The notes under the pieces: generated by a model
The model's database searches: none
Told to the model about the DNA's origin: nothing
Seen by the model: only the letters and a program-made list of their open reading frames with translations
Assembly (NCBI GenBank): GCA_023703575.1
Contig: CP097969.1
Span: 963,517 to 1,027,516 of the forward strand
Reading direction: 5' to 3'
Length of the DNA stretch: 64,000 nt
Origin: SAR86 cluster bacterium
GTDB taxonomy: Bacteria; Pseudomonadota; Gammaproteobacteria; Magnimaribacterales; Magnimaribacteraceae
Shown: one piece after another, positions 1 to 9,648 of the stretch
How the letters are laid out: the number at the start of each line of letters is the position of its first letter
How positions within the stretch are numbered: position 1 is the stretch's first letter
Program-made: the position numbers and the translations under genes

Positions 1-185
1 ACTGAATCAACAGGTGTTATTTCTAAGCAATTGAAAATTTTTTTCATGGGCGGATAAATAACTTCATTATTAGACTGTTTCTCTTTCAAAAAATTTCTTA
101 AATTCTCCATATATTCTTCACTAAACTCTGATTGAAGAGCTTCAAACCATGAAGTATGCATAGCTGGTCTTTTCTTTAAGGTCAT
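1..185 (-). CDS. ung: Uracil-DNA glycosylase, N-terminal part (cut by window edge)
   Basis: The reverse strand reads from ATG at 183-185 to the window edge, giving about 61 residues. The segment has the N-terminal signature of family 1 uracil-DNA glycosylases: a Trp-containing helix, an EFSEEYM stretch, then IYPP followed by the FN.L..TP pattern that precedes the catalytic GQDPYH loop. That loop lies outside the window. The enzyme removes uracil from DNA in base excision repair. Unusually for this compact sequence, 373 non-coding bases lie upstream. The identity is fairly secure, but the catalytic part cannot be checked. Confidence 0.85.
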   Translation of the reverse strand, partial: MTLKKRPAMHTSWFEALQSEFSEEYMENLRNFLKEKQSNNEVIYPPMKKIFNCLEITPVDS

Positions 186-558
186 TAATTTACATTATGA
201 TGATTAATTAAATTTTTTTAAATGGTTCTATAAATTTAAACTTTTTTTATCCACAATTTCTGTGGATAACTCTTAGGATAACTTTATCTTAGTTTTCTTA
301 AGTGAAATGAAAAGGAGATTTCAGCAGATTGTGCAAAATTCAAACAAAATTCATGAAAACTACAAAAAAATGAATAAAATCAATATCTTAATAATTTTTT
401 TTAAAAGTTTCTAGACTTTTCTGAAAGTTAATAGTTCAAGTAAGAGCAGAAAATATAAAATGATCAAAAACTGTGCGTAATTTTTAATTAGTGCATACAG
501 GATCGCGAATTATTTTTGGAGATATGTATATTATTATTTAAAACAATGACTTAGATAT
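186..558. other. Longest non-coding gap in the window (373 bases)
   Basis: No convincing open reading frame, tRNA or repeat family is seen between the start of ung and the end of serA. The gap is very AT-rich, with several long A or T runs. It contains an inverted pair of perfect DnaA boxes at 247-269 and scattered GATC sites near 463 and 502. It must carry the ung promoter. Nearly all other gaps here are below 200 bases, so the length itself is notable. Confidence 0.7.
247..269. promoter_or_regulatory. Inverted pair of consensus DnaA boxes
   Basis: TTATCCACA at 247-255 and its exact complement TGTGGATAA at 261-269 form a perfect dyad with a 5-base spacer. TTATCCACA is the strong DnaA box consensus of many bacteria. 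The dyad lies about 60 bases upstream of the ung start, inside the longest gap of the window. Two boxes alone do not make an origin; they may instead control ung or titrate DnaA. Confidence 0.65.
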
Positions 559-1746
559 TTAAAGTATAAGTCTAACATCAATTACATTTTCTATACTTTT
601 TAGTGAGGAAATGGATTTTTCATCCACTGCATTCTCTATGTCTATCAAGTTGTATGCAATATCGCCACGACTAACGTTGGTCATCTCGGCTATATTTAAA
701 TTTAACTTCCCCAGAGCGGTAGCAATTTGTCCAATCATGGCAGGTACATTTTTATTAATTATGCTAATTCGGTGTTCAGTAGTTCGTTTAAGTTGGACAT
801 TAGGAAAATTTACAGAATTTTTAATATTTCCAGTTTCAAGAAAGTCTGTCATTTGGTTTACCGCCATGACTGCACAATTTTCTTCGGCTTGAGCAGTGCT
901 CGCTCCGATATGAGGAAGCAGGATCACATCTTTTTTTTCATTAGCTCTTTTAATTAATTCTGGGGTAGGGAAATCTGTAATAAAATTTCTTAAATTTCCC
1001 TTGTCTAGAAATTCCGATACATCCACAGTATTCACAACCTCATGCCTAGCAAAATTGAGCAAGGACAATTCACTAGCTTCTTTGAATAAATCCTTATTAA
1101 TGATCCCTTTTGTAGTCGAAAGAGCAGGAATATGAATTGAAATGTAATCACTGATTCTAAATAATTCTTCTAATGAACCTACTGGTTGAATTTGACTTGG
1201 AAGTTTCCAGGCCGCCTCAACTGAAATAGCTGGGTCATAACCAACAACTTTCATTTCAAGAGAAACACCCATTCGAGCTACTTTAGAACCAATTGCTCCC
1301 AGTCCTACTACCCCTAAAGTAGAACCGGCTAATTCGTTTCCTTTAAATTGTTTCTTATTATTCTCTAAAAAAGGCTCGAGTTCAGCCATATCATCCATTT
1401 CGGTAAGTTTATTCACAAAGTCTATGCTTGCGTAGACATTTCTGGATGACAACATTAGACCAGCTAGCACTAACTCCTTAACGGCATTTGCATTAGCACC
1501 AGGGGTGTTAAAAACAACTATCCCCTCTTCAGTACATTTTTCAACAGGAATATTATTCACTCCTGCTCCAGCTCTTGATATTGCCTTTAAATTAGCAGTT
1601 AGATCATCACAAGACATTTTTGTGCTCCTGACAAGCACTCCATCGGGAGCTTCAGAATTCTCTTCAAGAAAGCAGGAAGTACCCTCTAACTGTTCCAAAC
1701 CTATTTTGGCAATGTTGCTTAATGGTTTCACTGAATATTTTTGCAT
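559..1746 (-). CDS. serA: D-3-phosphoglycerate dehydrogenase with C-terminal ACT domain
   Basis: This enzyme oxidises 3-phosphoglycerate with NAD as the first step of serine synthesis. The 395-residue product has the Rossmann motif GLGAIG near residue 147, a catalytic Arg at about 233 in NFAR and the catalytic His at about 278 in LLPHIGAST. A C-terminal ACT domain (about 320-395) probably binds serine for feedback control. The ATG at 1746 (MQKYSV) is chosen because it matches the usual family N-terminus. A longer in-frame start at 1848 would run into the divergently transcribed argF. The sequence DFPTPEL replaces the FPTEP of the E. coli type, as in shorter PGDH subtypes, so the exact acid residue is less certain. 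Confidence 0.9.
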   Translation of the reverse strand: MQKYSVKPLSNIAKIGLEQLEGTSCFLEENSEAPDGVLVRSTKMSCDDLTANLKAISRAGAGVNNIPVEKCTEEGIVVFNTPGANANAVKELVLAGLMLSSRNVYASIDFVNKLTEMDDMAELEPFLENNKKQFKGNELAGSTLGVVGLGAIGSKVARMGVSLEMKVVGYDPAISVEAAWKLPSQIQPVGSLEELFRISDYISIHIPALSTTKGIINKDLFKEASELSLLNFARHEVVNTVDVSEFLDKGNLRNFITDFPTPELIKRANEKKDVILLPHIGASTAQAEENCAVMAVNQMTDFLETGNIKNSVNFPNVQLKRTTEHRISIINKNVPAMIGQIATALGKLNLNIAEMTNVSRGDIAYNLIDIENAVDEKSISSLKSIENVIDVRLIL

Positions 1747-1836
1747 AATAGTTAGCTTTATTTTTAAGGCCGCGAAGCTTACCATTAATTGCTTAAATGA
1801 TCGATTATCTATATAGTCGCGCTCCTTTTTAATAAT

Positions 1837-2718
1837 ATGAATAAACATTTTCTAGACCTTAATAATTTTTCTAAAGACGATATTGATAGAATCTTAAGCA
1901 ATTCTCTCGAAATGAAGTCCAAAGGGAAAAACTTAAAAATTTTAGAGGGTAAATTCCTAAGTCTTATATTTGAAAAATCTTCTACTAGAACTAGAGTTTC
2001 GTTTGAAGTTGCAATGGCACAACTTGGTGGCAGAGCATCCTTTCTTTCGGTGAATGATTTGCAAATGGGACGAGGTGAACCTATTGAGGACACATCGAAA
2101 GTTTTAAGTTCTATGGTAGACGGCATCGTTCTCAGAACACTGGAACATGAAACTCAAATAAAGTTTGCTGAAAATTCATCAATTCCAATAATTAACGGTT
2201 TGAGTGACAGATCTCATCCATGTCAATTATTGGCGGATTTACTAACTTTTTGTGAAGAAAAAGGATCAATAGAAGGGAAAAAAGTTGCGTGGTGTGGAGA
2301 TTTCAATAATGTATGCTTTAGTTATGCTCAGGCCGCAGAGTTATTAAATTTTGAACTTAGTATTGCCTGCCCTAAAGAATTTTGTCCTGAAGACATGAAG
2401 AACTATAAAAATGTATCTTTTACTCAATCTATATCTAAGGCCGTAGAAGCCAGTGACTTGGTCTCTACTGATGTTTGGGTGTCTATGGGAGATGAAAGAG
2501 AGGCAGATGAAAGAGAAAAATTATTTTCTGACTACCAAGTTAATGAAGAGATACTTGACCATGCCAATTCGGATGTTGTTTTTTTGCATTGCCTTCCTGC
2601 TATAAGAGGTCAAGAAATTTCTCATAAGTTACTAGAAGATCCTAGGAGTCTTGTCTGGAGGCAAGCAGAAAATAGACTTCATGCTCAAAAGGGTCTTTTG
2701 GTCGAGCTTTTAAATTGA
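1837..2718 (+). CDS. argF: Ornithine carbamoyltransferase
   Basis: It transfers a carbamoyl group to ornithine to make citrulline in arginine synthesis. The 293-residue product has the carbamoyl-phosphate motif STRTR at 49-53, HPCQ at 127-130, the ornithine loop around WVSMGDE (214-220) and HCLP at 251-254. These distinguish it from aspartate carbamoyltransferase. It is divergent from serA across about 90 bases and converges on glpK with 8 bases between the stops. No ARG box is evident in the short upstream region. The length is slightly below the usual 300-335, but no motif is missing. Confidence 0.93.
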   Translation: MNKHFLDLNNFSKDDIDRILSNSLEMKSKGKNLKILEGKFLSLIFEKSSTRTRVSFEVAMAQLGGRASFLSVNDLQMGRGEPIEDTSKVLSSMVDGIVLRTLEHETQIKFAENSSIPIINGLSDRSHPCQLLADLLTFCEEKGSIEGKKVAWCGDFNNVCFSYAQAAELLNFELSIACPKEFCPEDMKNYKNVSFTQSISKAVEASDLVSTDVWVSMGDEREADEREKLFSDYQVNEEILDHANSDVVFLHCLPAIRGQEISHKLLEDPRSLVWRQAENRLHAQKGLLVELLN

Positions 2719-2726
2719 TTACTTAA

Positions 2727-4181
2727 CTAAGATAAGATCTTTTTAACTGCTGCCTTCCACTCTTGATATCTGCCCTCTTCTGCATTGGGTAAAAAGACTT
2801 TATCTATAACCTTAGTTTCTTCTAAGGAACTTAAATCTTCGAATAGTTCTGCTTTTAGTCCTGCTAGAAAGGCTGCACCTAAAGAAGTTGTTTCAATAAT
2901 TACTGGGCGAGATACTTCAACTTGAAGAGTATTTGCAAGTTGTTGACAAAACCAATTATTGTTTACCATTCCTCCGTCAATCATTAATTTTTTAAAAGTT
3001 GCATTGTCTTTTTTCATAGCCTCAACTAAATCTTTAGACTGAAAAGATATTGATTCAAGTGTAGCTTTAGTAATATCTTCTTTACTAGTATCTCTTGTTA
3101 TTCCAAATATGGCTCCTCTTGCTTCGGCATCCCAATAAGGAGCGCCTAATCCAGTCAGCGCCGGAATTACAAGTAGCCTAGAATCTGAAGAGGCTTTTTT
3201 TGACATCGCCTCAGTTTCGAAGGAGTCTTCAAAAAAATTCAATCCATCTCTCAACCACTGTATTGCTGAACCGGCAACAAATATGCTGCCCTCTAAAGCA
3301 TATGTTATTTTGCCATCAATTCGATAACCTACAGTTGAAAGCAATTTGTTCTTAGAGTATAAAATCTTATCTCCTGAATTTACCATCATAAAACAACCAG
3401 TTCCATAAGTGCTTTTAACATCCCCCGGATCGAAACAACATTGACCAATTAATGCAGCTTGTTGATCTCCAGCTACCCCGCCTATGCTTACTTCACCACC
3501 TAGTACTTCAGTAATTCCGTAATCTGATACGTTGTCACAGACTTCGGGAAGAATTTGCCTTGGAATCTCAAAGACATCCAATAAGTCATCATCCCATTTC
3601 TGTTCCGCTATATTGAACAACATAGTTCTTGAGGCATTAGTGATATCTGTCTTATGGCATCTACCTTCCGTCAATTTCCAAATTAAAAAAGTGTCTATTG
3701 TTCCAAATAGCAAGTCTCCATTTAATGCGAGTTCCCTTGAACCTTCGACATTATTTAAGAGCCAATGAATTTTTGTTGCTGAGAAATAAGGGTCGATAGT
3801 GAGTCCTGTTTTTTTATGAATAATATCCTCGTAGGAGACTAATTCATTGCAGAATTCTGATGTTCTTCTATCTTGCCAAACGATAGCATTATGAATTGGA
3901 TTACCTGTTTTTTTATTCCATATTAGTGTAGTTTCTCTTTGGTTAGTTATACCTATGGAAGCTATTTCGGAACTCGTTATTCCGCTTTCCTTAACTAATT
4001 TCTGCAATGTAGATAAAACAGATTGCCAAATGTCTTCAGGATTGTGTTCAACCCACCCATCATTTGGAAAAAATTGATTGAATTCTTGTTGGACAGAACA
4101 AATAAAATTACCCTTCTTGTCATACAAAACAGATCTTGTACTTGTGGTTCCTTGGTCAATAGAAATAATTTTTTCTTTCAT
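2727..4181 (-). CDS. glpK: Glycerol kinase
   Basis: This FGGY-family kinase phosphorylates glycerol to glycerol 3-phosphate in the cytoplasm. The 484-residue product starts with the phosphate-binding motif DQGTTSTRS and keeps the substrate region WQDRR. It also has the domain-II elements GVAGDQQAAL and DGGMVNN, and a C-terminal SLGAAFLAGL stretch. The length is slightly below the usual 495-505. The gene is divergent from nrdA across a 193-base regulatory gap. No glycerol facilitator or glpD is adjacent. The glycerophosphodiesterase gene downstream of nrdB could feed the same glycerol phosphate pool, but the two are not one operon. Confidence 0.94.
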   Translation of the reverse strand: MKEKIISIDQGTTSTRSVLYDKKGNFICSVQQEFNQFFPNDGWVEHNPEDIWQSVLSTLQKLVKESGITSSEIASIGITNQRETTLIWNKKTGNPIHNAIVWQDRRTSEFCNELVSYEDIIHKKTGLTIDPYFSATKIHWLLNNVEGSRELALNGDLLFGTIDTFLIWKLTEGRCHKTDITNASRTMLFNIAEQKWDDDLLDVFEIPRQILPEVCDNVSDYGITEVLGGEVSIGGVAGDQQAALIGQCCFDPGDVKSTYGTGCFMMVNSGDKILYSKNKLLSTVGYRIDGKITYALEGSIFVAGSAIQWLRDGLNFFEDSFETEAMSKKASSDSRLLVIPALTGLGAPYWDAEARGAIFGITRDTSKEDITKATLESISFQSKDLVEAMKKDNATFKKLMIDGGMVNNNWFCQQLANTLQVEVSRPVIIETTSLGAAFLAGLKAELFEDLSSLEETKVIDKVFLPNAEEGRYQEWKAAVKKILS

Positions 4182-4226
4182 GAAGCCTACCTTAACGCAA
4201 TATATAAATAATAACTTACTAAATAG

Positions 4227-4235
4227 TTATCCACA
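4227..4235 (+). promoter_or_regulatory. DnaA box upstream of nrdA
   Basis: A perfect TTATCCACA lies between the divergent glpK and nrdA genes, about 140 bases before the nrdA start. DnaA boxes also occur in the E. coli nrdAB promoter, where DnaA links nucleotide supply to replication. The match is exact and the context fits, but a single 9-mer can occur by chance. Confidence 0.55.
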
Positions 4236-4270
4236 GCAAATTAACAGAAAATTTATGTGTTTATAGTATT

Positions 4271-4289
4271 GTGTTTTTTGTTAAAACAC
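4271..4289. repeat. Short inverted repeat in nrdA promoter region
   Basis: GTGTTTT at 4271-4277 pairs exactly with AAAACAC at 4283-4289 around a 5-base loop. The right arm overlaps the first NrdR box by four bases. It could be an extra operator half-site or simply reflect the similar ACAC/GTGT ends of NrdR boxes. Confidence 0.4.
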
Positions 4290-4333
4290 AGTATCTTGTG
4301 TCTATATTCAAAAGTAGACACAATATATAGGGA
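4286..4333 (+). promoter_or_regulatory. Tandem NrdR boxes of the nrdA promoter
   Basis: Two 16-base elements resemble the NrdR consensus (ACAC-AT-rich core-GTGT). The first, at 4286-4301, has both ends (ACACAGTATCTTGTGT). The second, at 4318-4333, has a good left half (ACACAATATATAG) and a poor right end. They start 32 bases apart, about three helical turns, the spacing typical of NrdR site pairs. A possible promoter, TTGTTA at 4278-4283 and TATATT at 4303-4308 (19-base spacer), would be covered by both boxes. The nrdR gene itself is not in the window. Confidence 0.72.
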
Positions 4334-4374
4334 TATTAGAATAAGAAGAAGAAAACAGAAATAGAAGGAAAAAG

Positions 4375-7242
4375 ATGGAATCATCTACACAAATTCAAGA
4401 GAAAGACAAAAAAAACAAGCAAACAGGGCAAAAAGAAGCAAAACCAGCCATTGCACCAGGGCAAATGCGAGTCATCAAAAGAAATGGTTCAGTAGTTTCC
4501 TACGATGCAGAAAAGATAGCCATCGCCATCACGAAAGCTTTTTTGGCTGTTGAGGGAGGAGCTGCAGCAGCCTCGACAAGGATACATAACGAAGTCAATG
4601 AACTGGCTAATGCTGTTACTAAAACTTTCAATCGGAGAATGCCTTCGGGAGGCACTCTGCACATAGAAGAAATTCAAGATCAAGTGGAATTGGAATTAAT
4701 GAGATCGGGAGAACAGAAGGTAGCCAGATCCTATGTCCTGTATAGAGAAGAAAGAAAGCAGCTCAGACAAAAGGAAGCTCCGCAAAAGGAAGAAAAAGAG
4801 GGTATAAATATTACTCTTGAAAATGGAGATGAAGATACTCTTGATATAAAGCATCTTGAGACCATGGTTACAGAAGCTTGTGAAGGATTAGAAGGAACTA
4901 ATGCTCAAAATATAATAGATGAAGCAAACAAAAACCTATATGACGGTGTGACAGAAGAAGATGCAAGAACTTCTTTAGTGATGACTTCACGAACCCTAGT
5001 AGAACAAGAACCAAACTATACATACGTAACGGCAAGAATATTACTCGATAATATTAGGACCGAGGCGCTCTCCTATCTGGGGATGCAGAAGCAAGCAACG
5101 CAAAAAGATATGGAGAACCTCTATCCACAAGCCTTAAGAAACTTCATAGCAAAAGGAGTAGAAAACGAAATACTCAATCCAGAATTGCTTGAAATGGATA
5201 TAGAGAAACTAGGAGAGGCCATCAATGCGACGCGAGATACTAACTTCACTTATTTAGGCCTTCAAACACTTTATGATAGATATTTCATTCATGATACTGA
5301 AGTAAGGTATGAATTACCTCAGGTATTTTTTATGAGGGTGTCTATGGGTCTAGCCCTCAGGGAAGAAAAAAGAGAAGAGAGAGCTATAGAATTTTATAAT
5401 CTTCTATCTAGTTTTGATTATATGAGCTCTACCCCTACTCTATTTAATTCAGGTACTAAGCACTCTCAACTATCTTCTTGTTATTTAACAACAGTTCCAG
5501 ACGATCTCCATGGTATTTATGGAGCAATCCAAGATAACGCAATGCTTTCAAAGTGGGCAGGAGGACTAGGAAATGACTGGACACCAGTTAGAGGACTAGG
5601 ATCACAAATAAAAGGAACAAATGGAAAATCTCAAGGAGTAGTTCCATTCCTAAAAGTTGTAAATGACACAGCAGTTGCCGTCAACCAAGGAGGCAAGAGG
5701 AAAGGAGCTGTTTGTTCTTACTTAGAAACCTGGCATGTAGACATAGAGGAGTTTGTTGAGCTAAGAAAAAATACAGGGGATGATAGAAGAAGAACTCATG
5801 ATATGAATACGGCTAATTGGGTTCCCGATTTATTCCTTAAAAGAGTATCTGAAGACAAAAAATGGACATTATTCACACCAAGCGATACTCCTGATCTTCA
5901 TGATCTATATGGTATGGACTTTGAAAAAAGATATGAAGAATATGAAGCACAGACACAAACAGGAGAAATTCAGTTCTTCAAAGAAGTAGATGCAAAAGAA
6001 CTTTGGAAGAAAATGCTTTCCATGGTGTTTGAAACGGGACATCCCTGGATAACTTTCAAGGATGTTTGTAACTTGAGATCTCCTCAACAGCATACTGGGG
6101 TTGTTCACTCTTCTAATCTCTGCACCGAAATAACTCTTAACACGAGTCAAGACGAAATAGCTGTTTGCAATTTAGGGTCAGTCAATCTTACTCATCACAT
6201 AAAAGACGGAAAAATGGATGAGGAGAAGCTAGAAAAAACAATTAATACAGCTATAAGAATGTTAGATAACGTCATAGATATCAACTTTTATGCTGTAAAG
6301 GCAGCAGAAACTTCCAATATGAAACATAGACCTATCGGTCTTGGGATAATGGGCTTCCATGACGCTCTTTATATGTTGCAAACACCTTATGCTTCACAAG
6401 AGGCAGTTGATTTTGCGGACAGATCTATGGAAATGGTAAGTTACTACGCCATAAAAGCTTCGAGTGATCTGGCAAAAGAAAGAGGCGCATATCAGTCTTA
6501 TGAAGGTTCTCTATGGAGCCAAGGCATCCTACCTATAGATTCAATAAAGCTTCTTAAAGAAAGTAGAGGCGATGACTATCTAGACATGGACGAAAGCTCA
6601 ACGATGGACTGGGATAGTCTAAGAAAAACTGTAAAAAAACAAGGAATAAGAAATTCTAATGTTATGGCCATAGCCCCAACAGCAACAATTGCTAATATTA
6701 CCGGGGTTTCACAATCAATAGAGCCCACCTATCAAAACTTATATGTTAAATCCAATCTATCTGGGGAATTTACGGTTACCAATATTCCTATGGTTAACAA
6801 CCTAAAGGAATTGGGTCTTTGGGATTCAGTAATGATAAATGATCTCAAGTATTATGATGGTAGTGTAAAAGGAATATCGAGGATCCCCGACAGCGTAAAA
6901 GAACTCTATGCTACAGCATTTGATATTGAACCCAGATGGTTAATTGATGCTGCAAGTAGGAGACAAAAATGGATAGATCAAAGTCAGTCTTTGAATCTAT
7001 ATATTGATGAACCGAGTGGTAAGAAATTAGATATCATGTATCGAATGGCCTGGTTAAGAGGTCTAAAAACAACCTATTATTTGCGTTCTAGGTCAGCAAC
7101 AACAACTGAAAAATCAACTATATCAACAGGAGAGCTAAACGCGGTTTCGGCAACTGCTCAGCCTGAAGTACAACTACAAACTAATACGACTGCACCATCA
7201 GCATGTTCAGTGCTTGATCCTGACTGCGATGCATGTCAATAA
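4375..7242 (+). CDS. nrdA: Class Ia ribonucleoside-diphosphate reductase, alpha subunit
   Basis: The catalytic subunit reduces ribonucleoside diphosphates to deoxy forms. The 955-residue product has two N-terminal ATP-cone domains (about 31-135 and 143-235), as in Pseudomonas-type NrdA rather than the single cone of E. coli. The active-site cysteines are visible in SSCYL, NLCTEI and AVCNLGS, with the radical-transfer tyrosines in TYYLRSRS. The C-terminal tail ends CDACQ, the cysteine pair re-reduced by thioredoxin or glutaredoxin. The ATG follows an AGAAGGAAAAAG ribosome site. nrdB starts 16 bases after its stop. Dual NrdR boxes and a DnaA box upstream indicate control by dATP level and replication. 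Confidence 0.96.
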   Translation: MESSTQIQEKDKKNKQTGQKEAKPAIAPGQMRVIKRNGSVVSYDAEKIAIAITKAFLAVEGGAAAASTRIHNEVNELANAVTKTFNRRMPSGGTLHIEEIQDQVELELMRSGEQKVARSYVLYREERKQLRQKEAPQKEEKEGINITLENGDEDTLDIKHLETMVTEACEGLEGTNAQNIIDEANKNLYDGVTEEDARTSLVMTSRTLVEQEPNYTYVTARILLDNIRTEALSYLGMQKQATQKDMENLYPQALRNFIAKGVENEILNPELLEMDIEKLGEAINATRDTNFTYLGLQTLYDRYFIHDTEVRYELPQVFFMRVSMGLALREEKREERAIEFYNLLSSFDYMSSTPTLFNSGTKHSQLSSCYLTTVPDDLHGIYGAIQDNAMLSKWAGGLGNDWTPVRGLGSQIKGTNGKSQGVVPFLKVVNDTAVAVNQGGKRKGAVCSYLETWHVDIEEFVELRKNTGDDRRRTHDMNTANWVPDLFLKRVSEDKKWTLFTPSDTPDLHDLYGMDFEKRYEEYEAQTQTGEIQFFKEVDAKELWKKMLSMVFETGHPWITFKDVCNLRSPQQHTGVVHSSNLCTEITLNTSQDEIAVCNLGSVNLTHHIKDGKMDEEKLEKTINTAIRMLDNVIDINFYAVKAAETSNMKHRPIGLGIMGFHDALYMLQTPYASQEAVDFADRSMEMVSYYAIKASSDLAKERGAYQSYEGSLWSQGILPIDSIKLLKESRGDDYLDMDESSTMDWDSLRKTVKKQGIRNSNVMAIAPTATIANITGVSQSIEPTYQNLYVKSNLSGEFTVTNIPMVNNLKELGLWDSVMINDLKYYDGSVKGISRIPDSVKELYATAFDIEPRWLIDAASRRQKWIDQSQSLNLYIDEPSGKKLDIMYRMAWLRGLKTTYYLRSRSATTTEKSTISTGELNAVSATAQPEVQLQTNTTAPSACSVLDPDCDACQ

Positions 7243-7258
7243 AAATAAGGAGAAAAGA

Positions 7259-8494
7259 ATGTTAAATTGGGACGATTACAAAGAACCTGAAGAAACCAAA
7301 AAATCTCAACCTATGCTTAAAGAAGAACCATCTTTAGAGCAGGCTAATCCTGAAGTAATTCATGAATCTATGGAAGAACATATTCCAGCAGAGCCAGGTA
7401 CTAGAGCGAAGCAAGCAAAAGAATCTCTTGAATTATTAGATACAAAAGAAGGAGAAGAAGAGTTAGAAGGTCTTGCAGGAAGAGTTCAAGTGGACGACAA
7501 GGCTATGATAAATTGCAGGGCTGATTTAAATCAATTGGTGCCTTTTAAGTATGATTGGGCTTGGCAAAAATATCTTGATGGCAGTGCCAACCACTGGATG
7601 CCGCAAGAAGTAAACATGACTGCTGATATAGCTCTTTGGAAATCCAATGAAGGGTTAACAGAAGATGAAAGAACTATAGTTATGAGAAACCTTGGGTTCT
7701 TTTCTACGGCAGATTCCCTAGTTGCTAATAACTTAGTGCTCGCGATATATCGTCTAATAACAAATCCTGAGTGTAGACAATATATATTGAGACAAAGCTT
7801 TGAAGAGGCCATACATACACACGCATACCAATATTGTATTGAGTCTCTAGGGATGGATGAAGGAGAGATATTCAATATGTATAGAGAAATACCAAGCGTT
7901 GCAAAAAAAGCTTCTTGGGGCCTTAAATACACAAAAGAAATATCTACTCCAGGTTTTGTAACAGGAACAGAGGAAACCGATAAGTTATTATTAAAAAATC
8001 TAATTGCTTTCTATTGCGTCTTAGAGGGAATATTCTTTTATTGTGGATTCACGCAAATACTATCAATGGGTAGAAGAAATAAAATGACTGGAACTGCTGA
8101 GCAATTTCAATATATCTTAAGAGATGAATCTATGCATTTGAACTTTGGTATCGATATGATTAACCAAATAAAATTAGAGAATCCTCATTTATGGGATGAG
8201 CAGATGCGAAAAGAAGCAGCACAAATGATATTAGAAGGCGCAGAATTAGAGATACAGTATGCAAGGGATACTATGCCAAGAGGTATTCTTGGTATGAATG
8301 CAGGCATGATGGAAGAGTATCTTCAGTTCATAGCTAATAGAAGGCTTGTACAAATAGGTTTAGAAGAAGAGTTCGAAGGTGCAACTAATCCTTTTCCTTG
8401 GATGTCGGAAATCATGGACCTAAGAAAAGAGAAGAACTTCTTTGAAACAAGAGTCATCGAGTATCAAACAGGTGGCGCTCTAAGCTGGGACTAA
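7259..8494 (+). CDS. nrdB: Class Ia ribonucleoside-diphosphate reductase, beta subunit
   Basis: This subunit carries the di-iron/tyrosyl radical cofactor used by NrdA. The 411-residue product shows the helix with iron ligands Glu and His four residues before the radical Tyr (EAIHTHAY). It also has the later ligands in VLEGIFFY and [11 protein letters not shown] charged N-terminal extension of about 80 residues precedes the core. The ATG at 7259 is preferred over an in-frame start at 7214 because AAGGAG lies just before it and the upstream start would overlap nrdA. Its 3' end probably overlaps the start of the next gene. Confidence 0.95.
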   Translation: MLNWDDYKEPEETKKSQPMLKEEPSLEQANPEVIHESMEEHIPAEPGTRAKQAKESLELLDTKEGEEELEGLAGRVQVDDKAMINCRADLNQLVPFKYDWAWQKYLDGSANHWMPQEVNMTADIALWKSNEGLTEDERTIVMRNLGFFSTADSLVANNLVLAIYRLITNPECRQYILRQSFEEAIHTHAYQYCIESLGMDEGEIFNMYREIPSVAKKASWGLKYTKEISTPGFVTGTEETDKLLLKNLIAFYCVLEGIFFYCGFTQILSMGRRNKMTGTAEQFQYILRDESMHLNFGIDMINQIKLENPHLWDEQMRKEAAQMILEGAELEIQYARDTMPRGILGMNAGMMEEYLQFIANRRLVQIGLEEEFEGATNPFPWMSEIMDLRKEKNFFETRVIEYQTGGALSWD

Positions 8495-9228
8495 AGACAA
8501 AGATAATTGCTCATAGAGGTGCATCAGAAGATGCACCCGAAAACTCCATATCAGCTTTTAGAGAGGCCTTTAAGCAGAAAGCTGATGGAATAGAACTAGA
8601 TGTAAGGCTAACTGCAGATAAGCGCATTGTTTGTTTCCATGACAAATCGGCTTTGCGCACAACCGGCTTTGATAAAAATATAGATGAAGTGACTTTTACA
8701 GAACTACGGTCTTTAGATTGTTCTTATGGTTTTGGAAAGAATTGGAAAACCGAAAAAATACCTGAGATAAAAGAGGTTTTTTCGATCCTTCCTCATGATA
8801 AAGATATGTTTATAGAAGTAAAAACTAAGGAGATTATTGTCCCCTACTTACTTCAAGAAATAGAGAGCCAGGAAGTAGCTTTAGATCAAATAACTATCAT
8901 AAGTTTTTATCCTGAAGTTATACGACGCATTAAAGAACATAATATAGATATAAAATGTAACTTATTAATAGCTTTCGATTATGAAAATATTAAGATGAGT
9001 AAGATAGGGGAAATTATTCAATCAATAGGAGCAGATGGTCTTGGAGCTCAAAATCATAAAAGATTTAATAAAGAACTTATCAAAATGCTGAGGAACTTTA
9101 ATAAATCCGTTCATGTCTGGACAGTTAACTCAAAAGATGATGCGGAGTATTACTTTAAAGAAGGTGTAGACTCTATTACTACGAATAGACCTTATTTTTT
9201 GAGAAATCACTTAAAAAAGATGAAATAA
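8485..9228 (+). CDS. Glycerophosphodiester phosphodiesterase with apparent CTG start
   Basis: The protein hydrolyses glycerophosphodiesters to glycerol 3-phosphate and an alcohol. The GDPD core is clear: IIAHRGAS with the catalytic HRG, then PENS, the metal site GIELDV and the second His in CFHD. Further on are FIEVKTK and the C-terminal VHVWTVNS. The first usable start codon in frame is TTG at 8653, which would remove HRG and both metal-site motifs. The frame is open upstream back to 8446 with no ATG, GTG or TTG. CTG at 8485 has AGGTGG about nine bases upstream, overlaps nrdB by 10 bases and yields 247 residues, a normal GDPD length. ATT at 8506 is an alternative. The start is inference; the family is secure. 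Confidence 0.8.
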   Translation: MGLKTKIIAHRGASEDAPENSISAFREAFKQKADGIELDVRLTADKRIVCFHDKSALRTTGFDKNIDEVTFTELRSLDCSYGFGKNWKTEKIPEIKEVFSILPHDKDMFIEVKTKEIIVPYLLQEIESQEVALDQITIISFYPEVIRRIKEHNIDIKCNLLIAFDYENIKMSKIGEIIQSIGADGLGAQNHKRFNKELIKMLRNFNKSVHVWTVNSKDDAEYYFKEGVDSITTNRPYFLRNHLKKMK

Positions 9229-9244
9229 TAAAAATGGATAATAT

Positions 9245-9622
9245 ATGAAAGATCATGACTTAAACTTTTTGGAGCTTGTGCAATCGTCTCTGAAGAATGT
9301 TGAAGAATGCGATATTTATCAGGTTAATGCAATGTTAGAACAAAATAAAGAATTCTATTTAATAGATGTAAGAGAGGATAGAGAGTGGGTACAAGGATTC
9401 ATTACAGGTGCAACACATCTCGGTAAAGGGATCATTGAAAGAGACATCAGTAGCGTTGTAACAGATAAAAATGAGCTAATAGTTTTGTATTGCCAAGGAG
9501 GATTTAGATCAGCCTTAGCTGGAGAAAATATTAAGAAAATGGGATACAAAAATGTTAAGTCAATGTCAGGTGGCTTTAGCGAATGGGTAAATAATAACTT
9601 TGCTGTTGATAAGCCTCAGTAA
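9245..9622 (+). CDS. Single-domain rhodanese-like protein
   Basis: The 125-residue product is one rhodanese domain preceded by a short helix. The LIDVREDREW motif, the GATHLGKG stretch and the active-site loop CQGGFRS with Cys83 are all present, so it is probably an active sulfur carrier or sulfurtransferase. The C-terminal MSGGFSEW pattern is typical. It begins 16 bases after the GDPD gene and likely shares the nrd transcript. The real substrate cannot be told from the sequence. No signal peptide is seen, so it should be cytoplasmic. Confidence 0.85.
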   Translation: MKDHDLNFLELVQSSLKNVEECDIYQVNAMLEQNKEFYLIDVREDREWVQGFITGATHLGKGIIERDISSVVTDKNELIVLYCQGGFRSALAGENIKKMGYKNVKSMSGGFSEWVNNNFAVDKPQ

Positions 9623-9648
9623 AAGATAAAATATAAGTTGCGCGCAAT

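Noticed and set aside
273-281. Third DnaA-like box TTATCCTAA (minus strand)
   Set aside because: Two mismatches to the consensus, in an AT-rich stretch; not counted as a box.
403-420. Short imperfect hairpin AAAAGTTTCTAGACTTTT in the ung-serA gap
   Set aside because: A terminator needs a T-run after the stem in the direction of transcription. On the minus strand an A-run follows instead, so it does not fit serA.
1747-1848. Longer start for serA at 1848
   Set aside because: It adds 34 residues not typical of the family and overlaps the divergent argF start.
8653-9228. TTG start at 8653 for the glycerophosphodiesterase
   Set aside because: It would delete HRG and both metal-site motifs, which are intact and in frame upstream.
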